From Desulfovibrionaceae bacterium (GTDB lineage: Bacteria; Desulfobacterota; Desulfovibrionia; Desulfovibrionales; Desulfovibrionaceae), in NCBI GenBank assembly GCA_009782775.1, contig WRIL01000003.1, positions 1 to 64,000 on the forward strand: a stretch of DNA of 64,000 nt, written 5' to 3'. Positions within the stretch are counted from its first letter, which is position 1. Each line of letters starts with the position of its first letter. The translations under genes were made by a program, and so were the position numbers. This document shows positions 8,634-17,469 of the stretch, one piece after another. The notes under the pieces were generated by a model. It saw only the letters and a program-made list of their open reading frames with translations. It was not told the origin of the DNA and searched no databases.

Positions 8634-8918
8634 GTCATTGTCCCTTTTTTCGTGGAGGCAGCGTTAGAGTCAGAAAATTTTATCGTTACATAACACCCTT
8701 TTCTCCCAAAGGCTATCCTCAGCGCCCCGGCCTATTTTTCATAGCCGCGCACAGCCTCGGCGAGCAAATACCTGCAAAAGCACGTTGAAAAAGCCAAAAA
8801 AATAGCCGATAGTATCCCTCGGAGGGTTGATTCCAAGGCCGCCGGGAAAGCTCGGAGATACGGAGGCAGCGCCCGACGAGGTTGGCATGGAATTTTATTA
8901 CAAAGAGGATGATATTTA
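8634..8918. promoter_or_regulatory. Divergent intergenic region between the HD-GYP regulator and the DAC-like gene
   Basis: These 285 bases must contain promoters for both divergent genes. I could not identify convincing -35/-10 or sigma-54 elements. The G+C-rich right half has open frames on both strands, none with a good start, so I call it non-coding. Confidence 0.35.
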
Positions 8919-10259
8919 ATGCACAACAGATTTGCCGAACTGCTTGACAACTGGCCCGCCTATACACAAAAAATCGGCGAACTATACGTGCGTTTGGGCG
9001 AACTGTTGACGGATTTAGGCATAAACCGAAGCGATGTCCGGATAATAGCCTTTATCAGCAGCGCCTGGCGCGGCGAACTCATGTTTTATGATTCAAATGG
9101 AATTTCAGGAAGTTCACAGCAATACTTGAAAACAGATGATAAACATACAGATGAAGAACATCTTATAAAATTATTTGATATTAAAGCTGAACATACGTTA
9201 TTAAATTTAGAAAGCAATGCTGACGATCTTAAATCATATGATGAATTTGGTATTATTAATCACGGACATGAAAATATCTGCGCATATGGCATAATAATAC
9301 AATATCCTCAACTTGAATCTTCGAAAATTATCTTTGAATTATTAAATCAAATAAGTTTGTTTTGCAAAAATGTCTTAGATAATGAAAATTTTGTAATTGA
9401 AGAATATATGTTGTCAAATATTGTCTACGTCTCCCTTAAAAAACAAATAGACATAGATTTTTATAACACCCTGGCGTCAAGCCCATATGAAAAAAAAGTT
9501 GCGTCCGGAGGGATATTACTGGCAAACGCAGAACAGGACTATGACTTGAAATTAAGCTTTAACGAGACATACCCGCTAGAAGTTAAAAATGTTAAACAAA
9601 TACGAAAATTACTTGAGATGACTACCGACAAAATATTTTTGGTATCAAAAGACGGTCATGCCATAGGTGTGAGTGATTATATAAATTCAGACGATAATTT
9701 TGAATTATTTATATTCAATGGGCATCAGAGATGGTCTTATTATAAAAATGGCAAAGAACTTTTGTCATATAAAGAAGGTAAATACACTTTTGTTTTTGAA
9801 AGCAATAATAACTTTGTTTCTTACTTTCCAAATGGTTTCATAAATAAAAATAATTATGGATATTTAAATATTATTTTGCATGAAATAAAACAACTCAGAC
9901 ATGGAACATTATTGATAATTTCAGATGACGCGCAATCTGAAGTTGAACGGTTATGTATGCTAAGAAGGGGCTATTCCATAAAACCTGTTGATTTTAAGCT
10001 GCCTGTAAACAGATATTTACTATCAAGCATTACATCAATAGATGGCGCAGTATTCCTTGACACAAATTTTATTTGCCACGGAATAGGAATGATTCTGGAT
10101 GGCGTCGCCGTTAAGACCGGCGTGAGCGAACGCGGTGCAAGATATAACTCGGCGCAATGCTACATCGACAATAAACCTAATGAAAAATTCACCGCCGTGG
10201 TTGTTTCTGACGATGAAATCATAGATATACTTTATAATAAAAAACAAAGCGCGCCATAA
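8919..10259 (+). CDS. DisA_N/DAC-like protein, candidate cyclic dinucleotide synthase with atypical active site
   Basis: A 446-residue cytosolic protein. The last 120 residues resemble the diadenylate cyclase (DAC, DisA_N) fold: LRHGTLLIIS, then IDGAVFLDTNFICHG matching the DGA motif, then SERGARYNSAQ where classical enzymes have GTRHR, then AVVVSDDE resembling the VVSEE strand. The RHR triad is thus replaced by R-Y-N, so activity and product are uncertain. The first 300 residues match nothing I recognise and may be a sensor region. The ATG has AGAGGA upstream. Base composition is mosaic: the first 60 and last 60 codons are G+C-rich, the middle (about 9090-10080) is strongly A+T-rich. It is divergent from the HD-GYP gene, placing two nucleotide-second-messenger proteins side by side. 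It could also be a non-catalytic nucleotide-binding protein. Confidence 0.6.
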   Translation: MHNRFAELLDNWPAYTQKIGELYVRLGELLTDLGINRSDVRIIAFISSAWRGELMFYDSNGISGSSQQYLKTDDKHTDEEHLIKLFDIKAEHTLLNLESNADDLKSYDEFGIINHGHENICAYGIIIQYPQLESSKIIFELLNQISLFCKNVLDNENFVIEEYMLSNIVYVSLKKQIDIDFYNTLASSPYEKKVASGGILLANAEQDYDLKLSFNETYPLEVKNVKQIRKLLEMTTDKIFLVSKDGHAIGVSDYINSDDNFELFIFNGHQRWSYYKNGKELLSYKEGKYTFVFESNNNFVSYFPNGFINKNNYGYLNIILHEIKQLRHGTLLIISDDAQSEVERLCMLRRGYSIKPVDFKLPVNRYLLSSITSIDGAVFLDTNFICHGIGMILDGVAVKTGVSERGARYNSAQCYIDNKPNEKFTAVVVSDDEIIDILYNKKQSAP

Positions 10260-10309
10260 ACGCCCTGGACATTAAAAAAACTCGCGCCCCGAATTAGAGG
10301 AGCCTGTCT

Positions 10310-10894
10310 TTGCAAAGCTATATACAACAAAATCTGGATCTGGCCCTGGCCGCTCTGGAGGAAATCCGTTCTTCCGAATCTCTCCGAAAACAGTTGGAAA
10401 AAGCCGCCCGTCTCTGCCTGGAAGCCTTGGACCAGGGCAACAAGATTCTCCTGGCCGGCAACGGCGGCAGCGCGGCCGACTGCCAGCACATCGCCGCCGA
10501 GATGGTCGGCCGCTTCGCCTTAAACCGTCCCGGATTGCCTGCCGTTGCCCTGACCACGGACAGCTCCATCCTCACCGCTCTGGGCAATGATTACGGCTAT
10601 GAGCGCATTTTTGCCCGGCAGGTGGAAGCCTTGGGGAGAACCAGGGATGTTCTGGCGGTCTATTCCACCTCCGGTTCTTCGCCCAACATCCTGGCCGCCC
10701 TGGAACAAGCCGGGCGGCAAGGCCTCGTCCGCATCGGTTTCACCGGCAACCGGGGCGGCTCCATGAACGCGCTCTGCGAGATCCTGCTGGAGATCCCCTC
10801 GGACCTGACCCCCAGAATCCAGGAAGGACACCTCCTCCTGGGACACCTGCTCTGCGGCTTGGTGGAAAACGCCCTCTTCCGGCCCAAGACCTGA
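10310..10894 (+). CDS. gmhA: Phosphoheptose isomerase (sedoheptulose 7-phosphate isomerase)
   Basis: A 194-residue SIS-domain protein of normal GmhA length. It would convert sedoheptulose 7-phosphate to D-glycero-D-manno-heptose 7-phosphate, the first step toward lipopolysaccharide inner-core heptose. Visible motifs are NGGSAADCQHIAAEMVGRF near residues 46-64, the TTDSSILTALGNDYGYERIF segment, the STSGSSPN phosphate-binding loop and the C-terminal IQEGHLLLGHLLC helix with metal/active-site histidines. The start is TTG 10310, preceded by GAGGAG with good spacing. The metallophosphoesterase gene begins one base after the stop codon, so the genes are co-transcribed. The DnaA-binding DiaA is a related alternative, but the HxxE-type helix favours GmhA. 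Confidence 0.9.
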   Translation: MQSYIQQNLDLALAALEEIRSSESLRKQLEKAARLCLEALDQGNKILLAGNGGSAADCQHIAAEMVGRFALNRPGLPAVALTTDSSILTALGNDYGYERIFARQVEALGRTRDVLAVYSTSGSSPNILAALEQAGRQGLVRIGFTGNRGGSMNALCEILLEIPSDLTPRIQEGHLLLGHLLCGLVENALFRPKT

Positions 10895-10895
10895 A

Positions 10896-12032
10896 ATGTT
10901 CTTTCTGTTGCTGCCAGGGCTGATCTGCCTTTATCTTTTCCTGCGCCTGCTTTTACCTCTGCCTTTGCGCCCGCGCTGGAAACTGGCCCTGGGATCGCTT
11001 CTGCCGCTAATCTGTTTGCAGCAATTCCTTCTGCGGCTCTTCTTCGGCAACGGCCCTACCATAGAAATGCCCGCCTTCGCCGTGCTGCTCAGCGGCTGGA
11101 GCTTTGCCTCCATGCTGCTGCTCTTCTGCCTTACCCTGGGAACCGATATCCTGCTGCTGGCCCGCCGGCTGCTCCGCCCCAAGGCCAAGCCCTCCCCTAC
11201 ATCCGGCCCCTTGTCCCCCGGACGGCGGCAGGCCTTGCTGGCCCTGCTGGCCATAGCCCCGGCCGCCTACGGCGCCAGCAAAGTTATGCACTCTCCGGAA
11301 GTGTTCCGCCTGGAAGCGCGGCTGCCCCGCCTGCCTCGCGCCCTGGATGGGCTTACCCTCGCCCAGATCAGCGACCTGCACGCCAGTTCCCTGTTACAGG
11401 AAAAGTGGATCCGCCTGGTGGTGGAAAAAACCAATGCCCTGAAACCGGACCTCATCCTGCTCACCGGCGATATCGTGGACGGGTTGCCCGAGGCCAGGCG
11501 GACGGATGTGCTCCCTCTGAGAGAACTGCGCGCCGGGCTCGGCGTTTTCGGCTGCGCGGGGAACCATGAGTATTATTCGCATTTCGACTCCTGGATGAAA
11601 AGGTTCCCGGATTTGGGCGTGGATATGCTGCTCAACCGCCACGCCACCCTATCCTTGGACGGAGAAAAACTGGTGCTGGCCGGAGTTACCGATTTGGTAG
11701 CCGACCGCTATAAGCTCCCCTTGCCGAACGTGAGCGCGGCCCTGGCCGGTTCGCCGGAAGAGGGCGTACGCATCCTGCTCAAGCACCGGCCCGCCGGGCA
11801 GGAAGCCCGCCTTGCCGGAGTAGATTTGCAACTCTCCGGACATACCCACGGCGGGCAGATCCTCCTGCTGGACCAGGTGGTGGCCCGCTTCAACCAGGGC
11901 TACCTCCGCGGCTGGTACCAGATGGGCGACATGGGACTATATGTAAGTTCCGGGGCCGGGCTATGGAGCGGCATGCCGGTGCGCCTGGGCGTGCCTTCGG
12001 AAATCGCCCTGCTGACCCTGCGCCGGGGCTGA
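10896..12032 (+). CDS. Membrane-anchored metallophosphoesterase (YaeI-like)
   Basis: A 378-residue protein with a hydrophobic N-terminal third (about three membrane segments within residues 1-125) followed by a calcineurin-like phosphoesterase domain. The metal-binding series is complete: ISDLHAS, LTGDIVDG, CAGNHEYY, LKHRPAG and SGHTHGGQI. Proteins of this type hydrolyse phosphoesters, and YaeI members are linked to lipid substrates; the exact substrate here is unknown. The catalytic domain probably faces the periplasm or lies at the membrane. It follows gmhA by one base, suggesting a role in envelope synthesis, and the TrmO/aldolase gene follows after 10 bases. Confidence 0.85.
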   Translation: MFFLLLPGLICLYLFLRLLLPLPLRPRWKLALGSLLPLICLQQFLLRLFFGNGPTIEMPAFAVLLSGWSFASMLLLFCLTLGTDILLLARRLLRPKAKPSPTSGPLSPGRRQALLALLAIAPAAYGASKVMHSPEVFRLEARLPRLPRALDGLTLAQISDLHASSLLQEKWIRLVVEKTNALKPDLILLTGDIVDGLPEARRTDVLPLRELRAGLGVFGCAGNHEYYSHFDSWMKRFPDLGVDMLLNRHATLSLDGEKLVLAGVTDLVADRYKLPLPNVSAALAGSPEEGVRILLKHRPAGQEARLAGVDLQLSGHTHGGQILLLDQVVARFNQGYLRGWYQMGDMGLYVSSGAGLWSGMPVRLGVPSEIALLTLRRG

Positions 12033-12042
12033 GGAGAGCATA

Positions 12043-13068
12043 ATGAAAGACAATCACGACGACAGATTCAAAGTCATCGGCCGGGTGCGCTCACCCCTGC
12101 AACGCCCGGAAGACTGCCCGCGCCGCGAGGATCAAGGCCCCCCGGCCACCCTGGAAATCCTGCCGGAATACCGCGAAGCCCTGGAAGGCATGAGACCGGG
12201 GCAAAAAATCACCCTGCTCACCTGGTTGCACCTGGCAGGGCGTTCCACCTTGGGACACACGGCAAGCCCGCCGCTGCCTCCTCGCGGGGTTTTCTGCTCC
12301 CACAGCCCGGATCGACCCAATCCCATAGGCCTGCACCGCGCCACAGTCACCGGCCTGGATCTGCAATCCCCTTGCCCGCTGGTAAGCCTGAAAGCCCTTG
12401 AGGCCATCAACGGCACTCCTGTGCTGGATATCAAGACTGACCGGGAGGACTTTGCCGCCGTTCACGCCGATCCCTTCCTGCCCCAAGGGCAAGCCTGGCG
12501 GCTTATGGCCCGCCTGTGCCGCCTGGCCGGGAACAAGGGCTTTTTCCCCGGGCGCGGCGGCAACGCCAGCCTGCGCCTTGGAAAATACTGCCTGATCACC
12601 AGGAAGGGGGCCATCAAGTCCATGTTAAAACCTGACGACTTCACCGGCGTCCGCCTGGCCGACGGCCTCCCCCTGGACAGCGGGAAGGGGACCCCCTCCA
12701 GCGAACTGCGCCTGCACCTGGAAATTTACCGCAATCAGCCCCAGGCCGTCTGCGTTCTGCATACCCACCCCCCGTCCCTTCTGGCCCTCAGCCTGAACCG
12801 GCCCGGCGCCAACCTGAAAGAGCGCCTGAACCTGCCTCTCTTTGAGGCCCAGACTCTGCTGGAGCAGATCGCCACCCTGCCCCAACTGGCTCCGGGCGGC
12901 CATGAGTTGGGTCTGGCCGCTGGCCTGGCGGCCAAGGAAAAAAGCCTGATCTGGATGGAGGCGCACGGCTTGGCCGCCTGGGGGGAGACCCCGGAAGAGG
13001 CCCTCGCCCTCACCGACGAGGCCGAACACCTGGCCCGGATCGCCCTGGGGGCTTGGGGGGCATCTTAA
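12043..13068 (+). CDS. Fusion of TrmO-like (TsaA) tRNA methyltransferase domain and class II aldolase domain
   Basis: A 341-residue protein with two clear halves. Residues about 8-140 match the TsaA/TrmO family: FKVIGRVRSPL at the start, HSPDRPNPIGLHRATV in the middle and the closing NGTPVLDIKTD. TrmO methylates N6-threonylcarbamoyladenosine at tRNA position 37 using SAM. Residues about 147-341 match class II aldolase/adducin enzymes: GRGGNASLR, TPSSELRLHLEIY with the catalytic glutamate, the metal-binding HTHPPS and a later MEAHGL histidine. Such domains act on sugar phosphates such as fuculose or methylthioribulose 1-phosphate. The frame is continuous with no internal start site that stands out. 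It ends the gmhA operon. How the two activities relate is unknown. Confidence 0.8.
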   Translation: MKDNHDDRFKVIGRVRSPLQRPEDCPRREDQGPPATLEILPEYREALEGMRPGQKITLLTWLHLAGRSTLGHTASPPLPPRGVFCSHSPDRPNPIGLHRATVTGLDLQSPCPLVSLKALEAINGTPVLDIKTDREDFAAVHADPFLPQGQAWRLMARLCRLAGNKGFFPGRGGNASLRLGKYCLITRKGAIKSMLKPDDFTGVRLADGLPLDSGKGTPSSELRLHLEIYRNQPQAVCVLHTHPPSLLALSLNRPGANLKERLNLPLFEAQTLLEQIATLPQLAPGGHELGLAAGLAAKEKSLIWMEAHGLAAWGETPEEALALTDEAEHLARIALGAWGAS

Positions 13069-13212
13069 AATTCCCTGGAGAGCTTGCCTGGTTGTTGTAA
13101 GCGTATAAAAATGCTGCGCTGTACTCCGTAAAGTAAGGCAGGCTGGAGGCAAAACATGACCTGGCAGAGAAAGAGACGCACTTAAAAAAATGCCTCGCGG
13201 CTTTACTAAGAC

Positions 13213-13233
13213 GGCGCGAGCGCCGGTCGCGCC
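13213..13233. terminator. Stem-loop between two convergent genes, possible weak terminator
   Basis: GGCGCGA pairs perfectly with TCGCGCC across a seven-base loop. It lies between the convergent TrmO/aldolase and GT8 genes, where a terminator is expected. No T-run follows on either strand, so intrinsic termination is uncertain. Confidence 0.35.
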
Positions 13234-13249
13234 CGCGATATGAGTGATG

Positions 13250-14152
13250 TTATGGCCGCGAAGGAAGGCTCTCCAGCAGGCGTTTAATCATCTCATAAGG
13301 GCCGCTTCCGGCCAGGGCCGCGTTCACCGGCTCTCCCCGCCAGGGGCTGCCGCCCGAGGCCAGCCAGCGGGCATAATCCCGTTTCCATTCCGGGAAAAAA
13401 TAACCCGTCAGGCGATCATTCCAAAACTTGAACTCCCCGAAGGCGTGCACCAATACGGCGTCCTGGGCCTTGGTATTACAAGGGTGGGCATTGTAGATCT
13501 CAGCGGGAAAATAACTGACCAGGCCGCTTCCCTCGCTCAGAAAACGGTGCGCCATGAGATTGATTATGGCCTGATCTGGGAAAAGCATATTCCGCGCGTA
13601 CAACTTGAGCCATTTGCGAAAATTCTGGTACAGCCCCTCCGGCTCCGGCAGGCTGTCATGCAATACCAGCACACCGGCGTTTATGTTATGCGCTTCGGCG
13701 TCATAACCGGGAATAGGGGCGGTGATGTTCACTCCGGCCTTGTTGTGATAGCCCCCGACCAGGTAACCTGTGTCTTCCAAGGCCACGCCGAATGGACCAT
13801 AATCCAGCAGCGGCGTGATATCTCCCTGAATGGCTATATCCACGTCTAAAAAAAGGACCCTGTGGTAATGCCGCAAAAGGCGCAAGCCTTCAAAGCGCGT
13901 CATGATCAGAGGACTCATGCGCGCAAGATAGTCCGGGGCCAGATCCGCATCCAGGGGAACCGGCGGAAGAATGCGCGCCCCCAGACCGCGCAGCAGGGCG
14001 GCATCCTCTGTCTTCAGGGCATCATCGGCATATATAAGCGCCTCCGCGCGCAGGGCCGGGCTGTGCCTGCCCAGGGCCAAAAGCGCGCTGCCGGCCGCAA
14101 AGGCCAGATCGCCGGTTATGCCCATGAGAATCGCCAAGTCATTTTTCGCCAT
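13250..14152 (-). CDS. Glycosyltransferase family 8-like protein
   Basis: A 300-residue protein with the pattern of GT8 (LgtC-type) retaining transferases: a Rossmann-like N-terminus ending in a nucleotide-sugar region, RVLFLDVDIAIQGDI carrying the metal-binding DxD motif (about residues 98-112), then the NAGVLVLHDS segment and FPDQAIINLM typical of the family's acceptor-side region. Family members move galactose or glucose to lipopolysaccharide or glycogenin-like acceptors; the acceptor here is unknown. It is cytosolic with no signal peptide. It starts three bases after thiL and is the last gene of the minus-strand run. A metabolic connection to thiL is not obvious. Confidence 0.8.
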   Translation of the reverse strand: MAKNDLAILMGITGDLAFAAGSALLALGRHSPALRAEALIYADDALKTEDAALLRGLGARILPPVPLDADLAPDYLARMSPLIMTRFEGLRLLRHYHRVLFLDVDIAIQGDITPLLDYGPFGVALEDTGYLVGGYHNKAGVNITAPIPGYDAEAHNINAGVLVLHDSLPEPEGLYQNFRKWLKLYARNMLFPDQAIINLMAHRFLSEGSGLVSYFPAEIYNAHPCNTKAQDAVLVHAFGEFKFWNDRLTGYFFPEWKRDYARWLASGGSPWRGEPVNAALAGSGPYEMIKRLLESLPSRP

Positions 14153-14155
14153 AAA

Positions 14156-15223
14156 TCACCCGAAATGATCAAAGGCCCCGAGTTCGGCGCGCTGTTCCAG
14201 AGGCAGCCCCTGGCAGCGCAGACCAGGGATTTTTTCCACCCGCCCGATGCGGGTGAGGACGGGCGCGGAGGGGAGATCTCGCAGAGCCGCGTCCAGCCTT
14301 GGAAGAAGTTCGGAAGCGGCCGCGCCCAGAAGCAGGTAGTCGTCCCCGCCGGACAGGGCCAATCCCAAGGCAGGGTCCAAGGCCGGTTCCGAAGCGGGCG
14401 GGACGGGACAGGCGGCCGCAAAGGCGCGCAGTTCCGGGTGCAGGAGCCGGGAGGACAAATCCAGATCCGCTCCGGGGGGAATTCCCCGCACAGAACCGCG
14501 CAACAGACGAGGGAGATCCCGCATGAGCCCATCGGAAACATCCATCAGATACAGGTCTTCAGCCCGGCTGACCAGAGAGGCCAATGCTTTGCCCGCCTCC
14601 ACCTGGGGATCGGGCCGGAGCAGGGCGGTGCAGGCGCCGGGATAGTCCGCCAGGGCGGATCTCCCTTTTCCCTCCAGTAAAGAAAGGCCCAGGCGGGCAA
14701 GACCCAGGGAGCACGCGGAATTTTCCCGCTCCAGACCGGGGCCGACCACAAAAAGATCCTGCCCCGGCAGCGCCCCGCGGCGGAGCGCCCCCAGACGCCC
14801 GACGGGCCGCCCCCATAGAGTGATGCAAAAACCCAGGCGATCCCCGGCGGAGAGATCCCCTCCGCTCAACGCCAGCCCGTGCCTCCCGGCCAGGACGGAC
14901 ATGCCGCTGAAAAGGGCGCGCAGCCAGTCAACCTCCAGGTCCGGCGGGCAGATAAGCCCCAGGGAAAAGGCTAGGGGATCGGCTCCGGCGGCGGCCAGAT
15001 CACTCAAATTTACAGCCAAGGCCTTGTGCCCGATCTCCTCCGGCAAAAAATAACGGCGGCGAAAATGCGCGTCTTCCAGAAAAAGATCCGTGCTCAGGGC
15101 CAGAACGCCGGAAACGGAGAATTCCGCGCAGTCGTCTCCCCGGCCAAGGGTCAGGGTCGAAGGCGCGGGATCGAAATATTCATCCAGCAGGGCAAGGATT
15201 TGATCCTCAGAGGATATTTTCAC
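14156..15223 (-). CDS. thiL: Thiamine-monophosphate kinase
   Basis: A 355-residue enzyme that phosphorylates thiamine monophosphate to thiamine pyrophosphate with ATP, the last step of cofactor synthesis. Motifs of the ThiL/PurM superfamily are present: GRGDDCAEF with metal-binding aspartates (about 28-36), LSTDLFLEDAHF, NLSDLAAAGADPLAF (about 72-86), SGGDLSAGD (about 118-126), DVSDGLMRDLPR and a late SGGDDYLLL. Length is normal. Its start overlaps the helicase gene stop by four bases, indicating translational coupling, and the GT8 gene follows three bases after its stop. Intact and probably functional. Confidence 0.92.
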   Translation of the reverse strand: MKISSEDQILALLDEYFDPAPSTLTLGRGDDCAEFSVSGVLALSTDLFLEDAHFRRRYFLPEEIGHKALAVNLSDLAAAGADPLAFSLGLICPPDLEVDWLRALFSGMSVLAGRHGLALSGGDLSAGDRLGFCITLWGRPVGRLGALRRGALPGQDLFVVGPGLERENSACSLGLARLGLSLLEGKGRSALADYPGACTALLRPDPQVEAGKALASLVSRAEDLYLMDVSDGLMRDLPRLLRGSVRGIPPGADLDLSSRLLHPELRAFAAACPVPPASEPALDPALGLALSGGDDYLLLGAAASELLPRLDAALRDLPSAPVLTRIGRVEKIPGLRCQGLPLEQRAELGAFDHFG

Positions 15224-17469
15224 GCCTTATCTTCCACACTCAGGTAGGCGGCCAGGATCACCTTGAGCCCAAAGCCGGGAAAATGCACCTGGTATTTGTC
15301 CGGGGGCATGAAGCGCACCAGTTTCCCTCGTCCGAAGAGTTTATGGGTGCAGTAGCCGAGGGAAGAAGCAGGGGTCAGGGCGGCCGCGGCCGGCCTGTCC
15401 GCAAATACATCGGCGGAGGCATCCAGGGGAGCAAGAGCCTCATAGCCGGGCATTTCTGGGCCGGATCTTTCATAATCGCATGTTTCAACAGCGGACCGGG
15501 GTCGGGGGCTGGCAAGACCAAGAAAACCTTCCCGCCATTCCTCGTACAGCGTTGGCGGCAGTTCACGCACAAAAGGACTGGGCAGGGCCGGAAGGCGTCC
15601 CCCGCTCCGCCGGTCATGGAGCGAGGCGGGGACAAAGAGCCCGAGGTAGCTCTTGGCCCTGGTGCAGGCCACATACATGAGGCGGCGTTCTTCCTCAAAA
15701 TCCTCCTCGCGCAGGAGGGCCTGCCTGGAAGGGAAACGTTCCTCCACCAAATCCAGCACCAGCACCGCTTCCCACTCCAACCCCTTGGCCGAATGAATGG
15801 TGGAAAGGGTGACCTGTTCCCGGCGATCGCCTGAGAGAGGCCGGTTGTCCACTGACTCATCCGGCTCGCTGAGCGAGAGATCTGCCGCAAAGAGATCCAG
15901 ATCCTCATAGTTCAGGGCAATGCCGGCCAGCTCCTCCAGCCCCAGTAGGCGGCGAGGGTAATCATCCGGGTAGAGCTGTTCCAGAATGGGCTGGTAATGA
16001 TCCAGGATAGCGCGCAAGATCAGGGCCGGAGGCCCGGGATTCAGACGCAGTCCATCCAGAAACTCCAGTTGCGCCCCCAATTCCGGGTAGCGGAGACAGG
16101 CTTTTTCCAAGACGGCGCTCTCCCCGGCCTGCAAGGCCTGGTGCAACTTGAAGGCGGTCTTTCCTCCAATGCCCCGGATAAAGGCGGTGACCCGTCTGAA
16201 AGCGGCAAAATCCAGGGGGTTCAGGAGCAATCGCACAAAGGCCAGGACATCCCGGACATGGGCAGCCTCGGTATAGCGCTGTCCGCCGTATTTGCGAAAG
16301 GTAATCCCCAGCCGGTTCAGCCGCGCCTCGGTGTGATAGGATTGGTAGCCGGCCCGGAAAAGCACGGCGATCTCCCCTGGCGGATAAAGGCGCAGGAGTT
16401 CGGCTACCTTGGCGGCGGCCATTTCCCCCTGGCTGAGGTCCGAAAGCGGACGCAACACCTGGGGCAGGGCGCCGCCGGTTCGGCGGGTGAAGAGGTGCTT
16501 GCGGTAAGCGGATTTGGCGTTGTCCAACACGGTGTTGCACAAATCCAGCACCGGCTGGACCGAACGATAATTTTCTTCCAGGCGTATCAGTCTGGCCTGG
16601 GGCCAGACACCGGTGAAATCCAAAATATTGCGCACATTGGCCCCGCGAAAGGCGTAAATGGACTGGGCATCATCACCCACGGCCATAATATTGCCGCCTC
16701 CGGGCTCGGTCCCCGGCGGACCAGCCTCCCCCCCTGCCAGCAGGGCGGCCAAACGGGCCTGCACCAGGTTGGTATCCTGAAACTCGTCCACCATCAGATA
16801 ACGGTAACGGCGACGGCACCAATTCAGGGCCTCGGGCCTCCGTCGCAGAAGAGTTTCCAGTTCAAAGAGGAGATCATCGTAATCCAGAAGGGCGCGCTCC
16901 CGTTTCATGACGGCATAGGCCTTCTCCAACATGGCCAAATTATCGGCGTGTGGGAGGAGATGGGCGAAGTCCCGGCGCAGGACCTCTTCCAGTGGCTGCT
17001 CGCGGTTGCGGCTCTTGCTCAGGATGGCCAAAACAGCGCGATCCTGGGGGAAGGAGCGATCACCCTTGCCTAGGCGCAAATCCTCCCGACAAATCTGCAG
17101 CAGACCCAGGGCGTCGTCGGCATCCAGCACGGTGGCGGCGCGCCCGTAACCTTCAGGCTGGAAGAGGCGCAACACCAGATAGGCGAAACTGTGAAAAGTG
17201 CCGCCCTGCACCCAGGCCTCGCCCCCACACTCCTCTTGCCGGCCCAGGAGCCGCCCGGCCCGCTCCAGCATCTCCCGCGCCGCCTTGCGGGTAAAGGTCA
17301 GGAGCAGGATGGAGGAGGCGGGAACGCCACTCTCCACCAGTCTGGCCAAGCGATAAACAATGGTGCGGGTCTTGCCGCTACCGGCCCCGGCGATCACCAA
17401 CACCGCGCCTTCCAGGGAGTTAACCGCCTCCAGTTGGGCCGGATTCAGCTCCGCCCGGTAATCAATCAT
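15220..17469 (-). CDS. UvrD/PcrA-type 3'-5' DNA helicase
   Basis: A 749-residue superfamily 1A helicase. Motifs in order: Q-motif and Walker A NPAQLEAVN and IAGAGSGKTRTIVYRL (about 8-40), DYDDLLFELE, Walker B MVDEFQDTN, motif III VGDDAQSIYAFRGA, motif IV LEENYRS, motif V TIHSAKGLEWEAVLVLDL and motif VI EEERRLMYVACTRAK. These enzymes unwind DNA in repair and clear replication obstacles. The C-terminal region ends with LGYCTHKLFGRGKLVRF, a tail also common in PcrA proteins that contact RNA polymerase. Its ATG directly abuts the TPR protein stop codon, and its stop overlaps thiL by four bases. No partner nuclease is seen nearby. The call is secure; UvrD, PcrA or Rep cannot be separated by eye. 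Confidence 0.92.
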   Translation of the reverse strand: MIDYRAELNPAQLEAVNSLEGAVLVIAGAGSGKTRTIVYRLARLVESGVPASSILLLTFTRKAAREMLERAGRLLGRQEECGGEAWVQGGTFHSFAYLVLRLFQPEGYGRAATVLDADDALGLLQICREDLRLGKGDRSFPQDRAVLAILSKSRNREQPLEEVLRRDFAHLLPHADNLAMLEKAYAVMKRERALLDYDDLLFELETLLRRRPEALNWCRRRYRYLMVDEFQDTNLVQARLAALLAGGEAGPPGTEPGGGNIMAVGDDAQSIYAFRGANVRNILDFTGVWPQARLIRLEENYRSVQPVLDLCNTVLDNAKSAYRKHLFTRRTGGALPQVLRPLSDLSQGEMAAAKVAELLRLYPPGEIAVLFRAGYQSYHTEARLNRLGITFRKYGGQRYTEAAHVRDVLAFVRLLLNPLDFAAFRRVTAFIRGIGGKTAFKLHQALQAGESAVLEKACLRYPELGAQLEFLDGLRLNPGPPALILRAILDHYQPILEQLYPDDYPRRLLGLEELAGIALNYEDLDLFAADLSLSEPDESVDNRPLSGDRREQVTLSTIHSAKGLEWEAVLVLDLVEERFPSRQALLREEDFEEERRLMYVACTRAKSYLGLFVPASLHDRRSGGRLPALPSPFVRELPPTLYEEWREGFLGLASPRPRSAVETCDYERSGPEMPGYEALAPLDASADVFADRPAAAALTPASSLGYCTHKLFGRGKLVRFMPPDKYQVHFPGFGLKVILAAYLSVEDKA

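Noticed and set aside
8719-8967. An 82-codon minus-strand frame in the HD-GYP/DAC intergenic region
   Set aside because: There is no good start or domain; it overlaps the start of the DAC-like gene on the other strand.
15997-17073. A 358-codon plus-strand frame inside the helicase gene
   Set aside because: It is a G+C-rich shadow opposite clear helicase motifs.
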